Shown: one piece after another, positions 35,958 through 47,900 of the stretch
Numbering within the stretch: position 1 is the first letter of the stretch
Layout of the letters: each line of letters begins with the position of its first letter
Source of the DNA: Microbacterium terrisoli
GTDB lineage: Bacteria > Actinomycetota > Actinomycetes > Actinomycetales > Microbacteriaceae
Reading direction: 5' to 3'
Assembly: GCF_030866805.1 (NCBI RefSeq)
Contig: NZ_CP133019.1
Coordinates: 744,001-808,000 of the forward strand
DNA length: 64,000 nucleotides
Program-made: the position numbers and the translations under genes
Notes under the pieces: generated by a model
Seen by the model: the letters and a program-made list of their open reading frames with translations, nothing else
Told to the model about the DNA's origin: nothing
Database searches by the model: none

Positions 35958-38900
35958 ATGGGGTTGAGGCGTGCCGTGACGTGGCGCCAGCGATCGCGCT
36001 CGATGCGCTGGTCGCGGCGGATGGTGCTGCCCGCACTCACCCTGCTCGTCTCGCTCGCGATGGCCATCACGCCGATGGGCGGCTACTCCCCGGCGTTCGC
36101 GGTCTCGTCCGGCGCGACCTCCACACCGGCCCCTGCGGTGCCGGTCACGCACAGCGTGCCCGCCTGGCCGCGGTTCGCCCCGGTGGCCTCGAGCACGCAG
36201 CAGACGCAGCCCGGCACGAAGTCGGCGGTGCGACGCAGGACAGTCAAGACCGTGCAGGTCGTGCTCCCTCCGGCCGCAGGTACGCAGCCCGTGACGATCC
36301 GCCTCGGAGCGACGTCGCCGGCTGGGTCATCGGCCCTCACGGTCACGACGCAGCCCGCCCCCCACGCCTCGTCGACGCCGGCCCCGAAGCCCACAACCTC
36401 GGCGTCCAGCACCGGATCGCAGATGGTGTGTGTGCGCTCGGCCGACGGCAACTCGGTCACCTGCACGTCCGGTAAGACCGCGTCGGGTTCGACGTCGGGT
36501 TCCGGCGCGACACCGGGAACCGGCTCGGGTACGGAGCAAGGGTCGACGACGAACCCGCCGGTCACCACGCCGAGCCCTGCGCCGTCGACGACCCCGGCCC
36601 CGACCGACACGGCCACGCCGGCCCCGACTGACACGGCCACGCCGGCCCCGACCGACACGGCCACGCCGACCCCGACCGACACCCCCGTGCCTGCCCCGAG
36701 CGACTCGGCGTCGCCCACCGGCGATCATCTGCTGGTCGCGGCATCCGCACCCGCCATCCCCGACACGTCTGACGATGTGACCGCCGGTGCCCTCGCGGCG
36801 GCCGTCGCGCAGGCCGAGTCCGAGTGGCAGGCCGTCGACCCGTCGGTCTCGTTCGCCGGGTTCTCGGCGAGTGTCGGCGACCTGCCGGACCTCGAACTCG
36901 GATCCGAGGGATCGGGCGCCGTCGTCATCGACACTGACGCCGCCGGGTGGGGCTGGGGCAGCGGACCGACTCATATGAGCCTGCTGACCGTTGTGCGGCA
37001 CGAGCTCGGGCACGCGCTGGGCCTCGGCCACGACACGAGCGGACTGATGGCGCCGTCGCTGGCGGCCGGACAGAGCTGGAACGTCGATGCGTCGCTGCTG
37101 CCGAAGCCGGCACCCGTTGCGACGAGTCCGGCACCGACCTCTTCGAGCGCCGCGCCCAGCGCGACGTCGGCCGCGCCGACCGATTCTGCGTCGACCGCGC
37201 CGGCCGATTCAGCGTCCACCGCTCCGACCGATCCTGCGTCGGCCACGCCGACCGCCTCCGCGTCCGGGGTGCCGGCCGACTCTGCGTCGACCGTGCCGAC
37301 CGACTCCGCGTCTGCTGCGCCGACCGACACGGCCTCGTCGGCGCCGACAACGGCAGACCCGACCGGCGGTCCTACCGCCGCGCCGATCACGACGACCGCG
37401 ACCGCGCCGATCACGACGACCGCGTCCACGATGACTGCGCCGTCCGCGCTCACCGTCGCACCGTCCACGCCCATGGCGCTCTCGGTCGTATCGCCGCTCA
37501 CGATCGACGGCGGCGCCGTGACCGTCACCGGCACGGCCGCCGATGACGCGATCACCGTCAGTCTGAACGACGGAGTGATCACCGTCAGCGCCCCCACGAT
37601 GACGCCGGTGACGTTCCCGTTGGCCGGTGTCAGCTCGATCGACGTCGACGGTGGTGCCGGCAATGATTCGGTGACGTTCTCGGGCGACCTGCTGATCCCC
37701 GGAGTCTCGCTGGCCATCCACGCCGAGACCATCACGGTCGGGGCCGTGACGATCGACACCCAGGGTGGCGCCGCCGGCGGCTCCATCGACTTCGAGGCGA
37801 TCGCCTCCGACGACGGCGCCGCACAGGTCGCCACCATCACCGCAGCACCCAAGGCCACGATCCAGATCACCGGCGCCACGCTTCGCGGCGGCGCGATCAC
37901 CCTGGCGGCATCCGCCTCGGCCTCTCCCGCGTTGGACACACCGGTCAGCGTCGTCACCGTCGACTCGAACGCGACGGTGTCGATCACGAACAGCCGGATC
38001 GTCTCCAGCGGCGACGTCGTCGTCTCCAGCGACTCGACGGTCGACGCCGAGTCGACCCCGATCATCAGCGATGCCGTCGGCGTGCCGGCCGTGGATGCCG
38101 CCTACGCCCAGGTGGGCGTCACGAACACCGCCCAGACCAGCCTCTCGGGCTCGACGTCGTTCCAGGTCGCGGGCGCGCTGAATCTGTCGGCACGCACCAC
38201 ATCGAACCTCTCGGCCACGGGCGATGCGCTGCTCGCCGCGGCCGGCGCCGGCGTCGCGCTACTGACTCTGGACGAGACGACGAAGGCATACATCGACGCG
38301 AACAGCACCGGCAACACGGCCGGGTCGCTGGCCGTCACCGCCGACACCGACAACACGCTCACGACTCACGCCGCGGCAAGCCCCGGCGGCGCGACACAGA
38401 ACACGGGCGCCGACGGCGCATCGGTGATCACCCCGGCGCAGTTCGTCGGCGGAACGATCACGGCCCTCAGCCCCCTCGACGTCGCGGCCGCCCTCGCCGT
38501 CACCAAGGCGAACACCGACACCGAGGCGTACATCACGCCGGCATCCGGGTCGTTCGGCATGGCGACCCCGGCGGCGGGCAGCGTGTGGGTGCACGCCGAC
38601 GGCCCGACCGTGGCCACCACCACGGCCGACGGCCACGCAATGCTGCGCACCGGCTCGGCGATCGCCGCCGCGGTAGCCGTCGCCATCGCCCACGACACCA
38701 CCGCCGCCTCGATCGGCGGCGCGGTGGACCTGCAGACCGACACGATCATCGTCGACACGGTGCAACCCGCGGATCCCGCGACGGGCAAGGTTCCGACATC
38801 CTCACAGACCTTCGACACCCGCGCGCTCTCCGGCGGCGGCGCCACCGTGAGCAATCCGATCATCCCCGTGCCGGGGGCCGGCATCTCGGCCGCGAGCTTC

Positions 38901-41900
38901 CAGGGCTCCTTCGCGGTGAACGTGCTCACCGTCGTGCACAACGCCACCGTCGCCGCAGGCGCCCACCTCGCTGTGCACGGCGCCGACGTCGTGCTCGCCA
39001 GCAACCACGCAACGGAGTCGACGACCAGCGCCCGCCCTTCCGGTTTCTTCTTCGACCCGGCGACGGCCATCGAACAAGACCACCAGACCATCGACCTGCC
39101 ATATCCGTTGATCGACGCGCGCGGACTGCCGGCGAGCACGCTGCAGAAGGTCCTGTACACGAACGGCGGCGGCACGACCATCGACGGACTGGTCGCAGGT
39201 GGCACGTACTACCTCGACTGCGTCGGCACCTCCGCGCTGCCCGGCGTCTGCGTGTACGACCCGATCGCCAAGGTCACCCGCGTCAAGCTCGCGTGGGCGA
39301 GCCTGTCGCTGAACCCCGCCTCGGCCGACCTGAAGGTCATCACCCTGGGCGTCGAGCCGGATTCCGGCACCGATCACCTGCTGACGCTGCTCGACAAGCC
39401 CGCCGACACGATCGGCGTGGGCGCCGGGATCTCGGTGAACATCGTCGACGACGCGGGCAATGCCACCGTCGGCGACGGGGCGGTGCTCATCGGAGCCCGC
39501 GATCTGACGCTGACCGCCGGCACGACCCACGAGATGACCGTCGAGGGCAAGGCAGGCTCGTCGGGCGGCACGGTCGCCCTCACCCCGGTCGCCTCGGTCG
39601 CCATCTCGAACGTCACGACGCATGCGGGCCTGGGCACCGGGACCGCTCTCGTGCTCACCGGCGCGGTCGACGCCGAGGCGACGCAGACGGCATCGGTCGG
39701 CGTCAGCGCCAGCGGCGACACCACCTCGGACGGGGCCATCGGCGTCTCTGCCGCGATCGACGACGCGAACCACACCGTCACCGCGACCACGGCGCGCGAC
39801 ATCACCGCGGTCGGGTCCGCGACCTTCCGTGCCACCGGCTCGTCGGCCACCTCCGCATACTCCTGGGCCGGTACCGTCGGAGCCCCTGACAAGAACACCT
39901 CGGCGTTCACCTCCGTGACCGACGAGGGCACCCACTTCCTCAGCATCGCCGACAACCTCGCCGGCGCCAACGGGGCGTCGAGCGGTTCCTCCGGCATCCC
40001 GAACGGCGGAACCGCGGGCGACAGCGCACCCCTCAGCGTCGCCGCGGCCATCTCGTTCAACCTCGTGCACACGACCAGCGTCGCCACGCTGCCGGCCGGT
40101 GTGACGCTGACGGTGACCGGCGGACCGGTCACGCTCGCCTCTTCGGCGAACACCGACGCCTCGGCAACAGGCGACGGCGAGACCGCCACCGACGGTGCGG
40201 TCGCCGCGATCGGTGCAGGTCTCGGCATGAACGTCGTCACCGCGACCAACACCGCCGACATCGCCCCGGGGGCCGTGATCCATGCCGACGGACTGACCCT
40301 GAGTGCGACGGTCACGCCGGTGTGCACCGCAGAGGACAAGGACGGCAACTGCACCGAGTGGGGCGACACGACCCACACGTTCAGCGCCGAAGGCGACTCG
40401 GCCGCAGCCGGTGGCGGCACGCTGGGCCTGGACGGCTCGGTCGGCATCGATCTGGTGACCGTGACCACGAGTGCGCAGCTGCGGTCGGCGAACGGGTTCG
40501 TCGCGACGGCCGATGCCGGCACCGGCGACGTGACGATGGATGCCGCCTCCAACGTCGAACAGTCCGCCACGGCGCTGCCTTTCCTCGACGCGTTCGACCC
40601 GAACGACGGCGCGCACATCCTGAAGGACGCCGACGGCAAGTACACGATCATCCACCTCGACTACGCGCTGGCCGACGGCAATCTGCACACCGGCGACGAG
40701 GTCGTCTACCGCACCGGCGGCGGCGACCCGATCGGCATCGAGCCGACCCTGCTGACCACCGGCACTGCCAAGACACTGGTGAACAACCAGAAGTACTACG
40801 TCATCCTGCTCCAGCCCGGCTACTTCCAACTCACTGAGACCTGGGTAGCGGGAATCGCGGGAGCGCCGGGTCACCCGGGCGACCCGCTCGTGTTCATCCC
40901 GAGCGAGGCCACCGGCGACATGCACTACTTCGTGCCCGACGGTGAGAACCCGAAGATGGGCATCGGCGCCTCGTTCGCGTTCGACCTCGGCCAGGTCACG
41001 ACGATCGCCGGCATGCAGAACGGCGCAGTGCTCACCGGCGGACACGACCTGACCGTCACCGCCGCCGACGAGAATGCCGTCGACACGCTGGCCGTCAGCG
41101 GCTCGGGCGGCACCGTCGCCCTGTCGCCGTCGGTCGCCCTGACGATGGTGTTCCTGACCACTGCGGCCGAGATCGGCACGGGGCCCGCCCTGACCGTCAC
41201 CGGCGACGTCGCGCTGGGCGCCGAGCAGACGGCGAGCACCGGCAGCGAGGCCAGCGGCGACACCGACCCCGACACGCTCGGAATCGCCCTCGCACTGGTG
41301 CTGGGCGAGGCCGTCGACGACGTGCACGCGACCGTTGCACGCGACGTGCATGCGGGCGGAGCCGTCATGCTCACGGCGAGCGGGTCGTCGGCGAACGAGG
41401 GCGGGACGGATGCCGCAGCGCCCGGCGCGACCACGCAGTCGGCCGACGGCATCAACGGCATCGCCGACAATGTGCTCGGTCAGGGCAACGCGTTCACGAC
41501 GTTGACCACCGGCCAGAGGAAGACGCCCACGGCCGGCACCAGCGACGATGACGGCGTATCGCTGTCGATCGCCGGCGCGTTCACGATCCTGATGATCGAC
41601 ACCGCATCGCGCGCCGCGTTCGCCGACGGACTGGCGATCACCGCCGACGACGGGGCCGTGACCCTGGCCAGCAGCGCGAACACCGATGCGGTCAGTGCGG
41701 CCAACGGCAGCACGGTGACGGCCTCGACGGCTGGAGTGGGCGCCGGCGTCGCCGTCAACCAGGTCTCGATGACCAACATCGCCACCACCGGCGCCTCCGC
41801 GATCACGGCCGACGGGCTCTCTGTCACCGCAACGATGACGCCTGTCGCCGCCGAGACGCCCGAGGCCGCCGACGGCACGGAGTCGGCCCCGCCTGCAGCC

Positions 41901-44900
41901 CCGGACCGCGTGCACACCGTGAGCGCGACGGCCATCTCGGGCTCGAGCAACCCCGAGAAGATCGGCGTGGCCGGAGCGTTGGCGATCAACATCGTCGCGT
42001 CCGACACCGAGGCCCTGGTCCCGGCCGGGGCGTCGGTGAACGTCGGCGCCGGCGACGTGACCTTGACCGCGCAGTTCGTGCAGGACGCCACGGCCGAGGC
42101 ATCGTCGAAGGCCGGCTTCAAGACGTGCGGCAATCTTTTCGGCCTGCCGTGCAACATCTCCACCGCCATCACCGGCGAAGACGCGAGCGGTTCGGGCCTC
42201 GGCATGGGCGCGTCGGCCGCCATCCAAGTACTCACCCCGACCAAGACCATCGCGATGATCGCCGACGGCGTGCCGCTGATCGCCGGCGGCGACGTGACGA
42301 TCACCGCCGATTCCGAGCGGACCATCACGACGGTCGCCGAGGCCGGCACCAAGGGCGGCAAGGCGTTCAGCCCCTCGGTCGCGCTCGTCGTCGACACCGG
42401 CGACACGGCCACCGCCCTGCTGGGCGCGGCCACCGGCGCGCTCTCCCTCGACGGCGAAGTGACGATCTGCGCGACGCACACGGTTTCGGCCGAGACCGAG
42501 GCCAACGCCAACGTCGAAGCCGAAGAGATCGGCGTCGGCGCCGCCGTCGCGCTGCCGATCATCACCGGTTGGAGCACGCTGGCGCAACTCGGCCGCAGCG
42601 TCGCAGCAGCCGCCGTCACCGTGTCGGCCGAGTCCGAGGTGGATGCCTCGGCCAACGCGAACGCGAGTGCCATCGGCGGATTCGACCTGCCGACGTTCGG
42701 CGGTGCCGGCAAGTCCGCAGACCAGACCGTCAGCGACACGATCACGAGCGACCCGAACGCCGGCGGCAAGGGTGCGAACTCGCCCCCGTCGGCCGACGGC
42801 GCCGCCAAGCAGGGCGGCACGTCAGCAGCCAAGCAGAGCGGCAAGTCCGGCGGAGGCGTCGGAGCCGCAGCATCCATCGCCGTCGTCTGGATCCAGACGA
42901 CGAACACAGCATGCATCCTCCCGGGTGTCACGGTCACCGTCACCGGCCCGGTCGAGGTCGAAGCCACCCAGCTCACGGGCGTCGCAGCCCGGGCCATGGG
43001 CATCGCGCTGAACCCCAAGGATGCCAAGACCAACATCGGCGCCGGCGTCGGGTTCACCTCACTGTCGGTGTCGAACACCGCCGACATCGGCGCCGGTGCG
43101 ACCATCACCGCAGGCGCCATCCGCGTCACCGCCGGCACCCCGATCGACCCCGACACCGGCGTCCCCGAGCAGAACAGCGTCATCGCGTGGGGCCTGGCCG
43201 CCGCAGGCGGCAGGGCCGACCCGCAGATCGCGGCCTCCGTCGGCTTGAACGTCGTCACGTACACGACCGGCGCGCACATCGGCGCCGGCGCCGACCTGTC
43301 GTCGACCGGAGATGTGGTCGTCGCCGCGAGCGACCCGCTCGGTCTGCAGAACCTCGCTGTGTCCGGCGCCCTTGCAGAGGGCGGCGCGGCGATCGGGGCC
43401 GCCATCGCCGTCAACATCCTCACCATGACGACGACCGCCGCCGTCGACTCGTCGACCACGGCCCGCACGCACCTGGACGCCGCCGGCGCCCTGACGGTCC
43501 GCAGCAGCGCGAGCATCGGGCTCGTCGGCGTGGACGTGGGGCTCATGGGCTCGAATCTGCTGTCGAGCCTGGAGGGCATCCCCGGCGTCGTGCTGATCCC
43601 CTCGCCCGGCAGCGTCGTCGCCTCGCCCGCCGTCTCGACGGTCGCCGCCGCGGGCGCGGTCGGCACCGGCGACGCATCGGTCAGCGGCTCGTTCGTCGTC
43701 AACGCCTGGAACCGCACGACCACCGCCGCCGTCGGCGACGGCGCGCTCATCGACCAGCGCACGACCGGCGGCGCGACGCAGAGCATCGCCGTCCTCGCCC
43801 GGGACGACACGCAGCAGGTCGAGATCGCGGGCGCTCTGGGACTTTCGACAGGGGATGCCGGAGTCGGCGCGGCCGTCATCGTCGACGTCGTCGACACTAC
43901 GGTCGCAGCGACCGTGGGCGCCTCGACCCGGGCGTCGGCCGGTGGCGACGTCACCGTGAGCGCCGCATCCACGGATCCCGTGCTCGCGGTGGCCGCGTCC
44001 GCGGGGGCAGGCGGCGAAGGCGGCGGCGCGGGATCCATCATCGTGATCGTGCAGAATCAGGCCGGCGGCAAAGGCGTCAGCGCGTCGATCGGCGGAGGAG
44101 CGGGCGCTGGAACCACCGTGCACGCAGGCTCTGGCCTCGCGGTCTCCGCCCACCAGAACACCGACGACCCAGCCCTGACCACCGCCCCCGACCGCAGCGC
44201 GCACTGGCAGCCCACGAGCACTTGGCAGACGGGCACCGGTTACCAGGCGGGAGCCGTCGTGGGCGGCAACTCCGGCGCCTTCGTCGCGGCGCGTGCCATC
44301 GCGACGTCGACCGACCAGCCGGGCACGTGGCGAATCATCCCGGTGTGGGACGCAGCCGCCGCCTACGACGCCGGCACGATCGTCGACGTCGGCGGCACGC
44401 CGTACCAGGCGCTCGTGCAGGTGCTGGGAGCAGCGCTCGCCGCCGACGGCACGGTGCTGAAGCCGGGCGACGACACCGGCGAGTGGGCGGTCCTGCCGAC
44501 GCCGACGGCGTGGTCGGCGAAGACCGACTACACCACCGGCGACCTCGTCGCCGACGGCGGGCGCCTGTACCGCGCCACGGTGGACGTGGCCGGGGCCGCC
44601 GATGCCCCGAGCAACTGGGCGGCGGTGGACGACTGGACCCGCGGCGGCTCGTACGCCGTCGGCGACGTGGTCCTCTCCGAGGGTCTCACGTACCGCGCCC
44701 TGCAGGCACAGGACTTCTCGACGACGGACCCGGTCCACGACGCCGCCGACTGGCAGCGCACCGACCTGTGGGTCGCCGGCGGCTCGTACCAGGCGGGTCA
44801 GGTCGTGCTGTTCGGCTCCGCGTTCTACCGGGCCGTCACAGCCGTCACAGGCTCGTCGACCACGCCGGCGATGGATCTCTCGCACTGGGCGCCCGTCGAC

Positions 44901-47900
44901 GCCTGGCAGTCCGGTGCCCACTATGCCGCCGGCGACCTCGTCACGTTCGGCGACCGCGCGTTCCGCGCCGCGGACGCGCTGGACGGCACACAAGTGCAGA
45001 AGATCCAGCTGTACGCGGGCGGACTCGCGATCGGCGGCAGCGCAGGCGTGGGGATCGCCGCGGCGACCCTCGTGCGCACGAGCCCCGTCACGGCCACGGT
45101 CGGCACCGACGACGACATCAGCGGCGCAACGGATGTGCGCGTCGAGGCCCGGCAGGCTCAGGACCTCACCCAGATCGCCATGGCCGGTGCTGCCGGCGGT
45201 GACGCAGGCGTCGCAGGCTCCGCGACCGTCCTCGTGCTCGGCGACACGACGACCGCGTCGATCGGCGACCGCACCCTCGTCGACTGCGTCGACATCGCGT
45301 GTGCGAACCCGGGTACGGCGCCGGCCCAAGCCGTTGTGGTCGCCGCCGCCGACACGAGCCACATCGTCGGCGCGGCCGGAATGCTCGCGCTCGGCGGTTA
45401 CGCCGGCGTCGGCGTCGGAGTCGACGTCAAGGCCATCACCAAGGCCACGACCGCGTCGATCGGCGCGAACACGCGTGTGAATGCCCGCGGCGACGTCGTC
45501 GTCTCGGTCACCTCGAGCGAAGACATCCTGGGCATCTCGGCGGGTGCCGCCGGCAGCGTCATCGCCGGTGTGGCGCTGAACGCGACCGTGTCCGTCATCT
45601 CCGTCACCACGACCGCGAGCCTGGGCGCCGGGGCCGTCGTCAGCGCCGGCGGCAACGTCATCGTCTCGGCGATCGAGAGCATGAAGCTCGACACCGTCGC
45701 CGGCAACGTCTCCGAAGCCGCCGGCGCCACCGGCGGTGCCGGCGCCACCGTGCCCGTCGTCACGAAGAGCACGACCGCGTCGATCGGCGCGGGGGCGAAG
45801 GTGAGCGCGCTCGCGCAGGACGCGAACATCACGCACGCCACTGTCGACACGGGCGCCACCCAGGTGATCGGCACGGATCCGGCCTTCAACCCGCGTGTGC
45901 GCGGCACGTCAGGCCCCGGTGGCACTCGCGGCCTCGAGACCGACGGGTTGACGTTCAATCTCGGCTACACGCACGGCTTCTCGAACGGGCAGCAGGTCGC
46001 CTACGACGCCGGCGGCGGCGCGCCGTTGAGCGGGCTCGTCGCGGGACGCGTCTACTACGTCATCGTCGTCTCGCCCACCGAGATCCAGCTCTCGCTCGCT
46101 CCGCGCGGCCCCCCGATCGCGGTCGGCATCCCGTCCAGCGGCCTGATGGGCGAGGCGCAGAGGTTCGTTGCGATCAGCCAGGCCAGCACCCCCATCACGC
46201 AGGGCAACACGATCGTCCCCCGGTTCGACCCGGCGACGGACGTGAACATCGCCGACAACAGCATCACCCTGCCGTACCGGCTCCGGCGCTCCGACGGCAC
46301 GCCGGTGCAGACCGGTGACCAGGTCGTCTACAGCGCCGGCGGCGGCACCCCCATCGGCGGTCTCACCGACGGCCACACCTACTACGTCATCGTCGTGAAC
46401 GACCCGACGGGCCCGACCGCCACGACCGGCATGACCATCCGGCTCGCCGACAGCAAGTGCCACGCGACCGGCGTCGCCACCGACTGCGACCCGACCGCCA
46501 CGGCATCCGTCGCGCAGCAGTGGCTGACCCTCCGCGCCGGCGCCACCGGACGCTCGCACAGCATCGTGCCCGCCGGGCAGCTGCCAGCCGCCGACGGCAC
46601 CGCGGCCGGCCCCCAGACCGTCACCACCACGACCCGCAGCGGGTTCGGCGGCGTGGCCGTCACCGCGACCAACAGCGACGTCATCGCTTCGGTCGGCGTC
46701 AGCGCCGGCGAGGCGGGCGGCGTCGCCGTGAGCCTGTCGGGCTCCGTGCTTGTCGCGAACATCGCCACCAGCGCCACCGTCGGTGCATCCGCCGCGGTCA
46801 CCACCGCCGGCAGCGTGCTCGTGGCCGCCGGGAACGAGTACCACCAGCTGGCCGTCGCCGCGGAGGGCGGCCTGTCCGTGGGGGCCTCTGCCGCCTACGG
46901 CGTCGTCGTGGGCGTCGTCACCCTCGCCACGGCCGCCGGCATCGGCGACGGCGCCACCATCACGGCCGGTCGCGACATCGTCGTGTCTGCAACGGGCGCC
47001 GAACAGCTGGTCGGCGTCACCGCCTCCGTCGGGGTCGCTGTCGGCGGGGGAGCAGGCAGGAATGCGGGCGTCACCGTGCTCGATGTCACGACGACGGCCA
47101 CCACCGGCACCGGCGTGACCCTGACAGCTGGCGGCAATCTGCTCATCGGCGCCACCGACGACACCGCGCTGACACTCGTCGTCGCCAACGTCTCTGGCGG
47201 TGTTCTCGTGGGTCAGGGCGCCGGAGTGAACGTCGCCGTCGTCACCAAAGACACGGAGGCATACCTCGGCGGCACCAACACCGTCACCGTCCGTGCGGTG
47301 GGCGGCGCTCTCACCGGCATCGACGACGGCACCATGCAGACCACGTCCGGCGGCGGCGGCACCTTCGGCACCGTGACGGGCGGCTTCGACGGCCTCGCCG
47401 TCCAGGCGGCATCCACGGAGCAGATGTTCGGGATCGTCGCGGGCGTCTCGCTCGGCGCGGCCGCCGTCAGCGGCAGCGTCGGGGTGACCGTGTTCACCGT
47501 GACCGTCAAGGCCTTCATCGCCGGCGGCACCACCGTGAATGCCACGGCTTCGGGTATCGACGGCACCGTCGGCCCGAAGCAGTCGGTGTCGGTGGTGGCC
47601 ACAGACTCGATGAGCGCCGTCACGTTCGCCGGCGGTCTGGCCGGAGGCCTCGGAGGCGTGGCCGGCGGTGTCGACATCGGCATCGCGAACGTCACGGTGC
47701 AGTCCTACCTGGGAGCCGGCAGCGTCATCTGGGCGTCGCAGGGCGTCACACTCGCCGCCCTCGCGCTGAAGAACATCCGCACCTTCGCCATCAGCATCGG
47801 CGGCGGCGCCGTCGGCGTCGCCGGGGCCGTGTCGGTGTGGTCGGTCGGGGCCCACCCCACCACCACCTACCAGCAGAACGACCAGGGCACGAACCGCGGC

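Noticed and set aside
36594..37340. Short regular repeats considered as a CRISPR array
   Set aside because: The units are 24 bp with no spacers, keep the reading frame and encode a Pro/Thr/Ser linker.
38802..42587. Leftward open frame of 1,261 codons opposite the giant gene
   Set aside because: It is rich in Arg, Gly, His and Asp with no recognisable domain, which is what the reverse complement of GC-rich codons gives. The opposite frame encodes coherent repeats.
42125..45202. Rightward open frame of 1,025 codons in a second frame of the giant gene
   Set aside because: Its product is almost entirely Arg, His, Gly and Pro. The first frame reads continuously through it with ordered repeat motifs.
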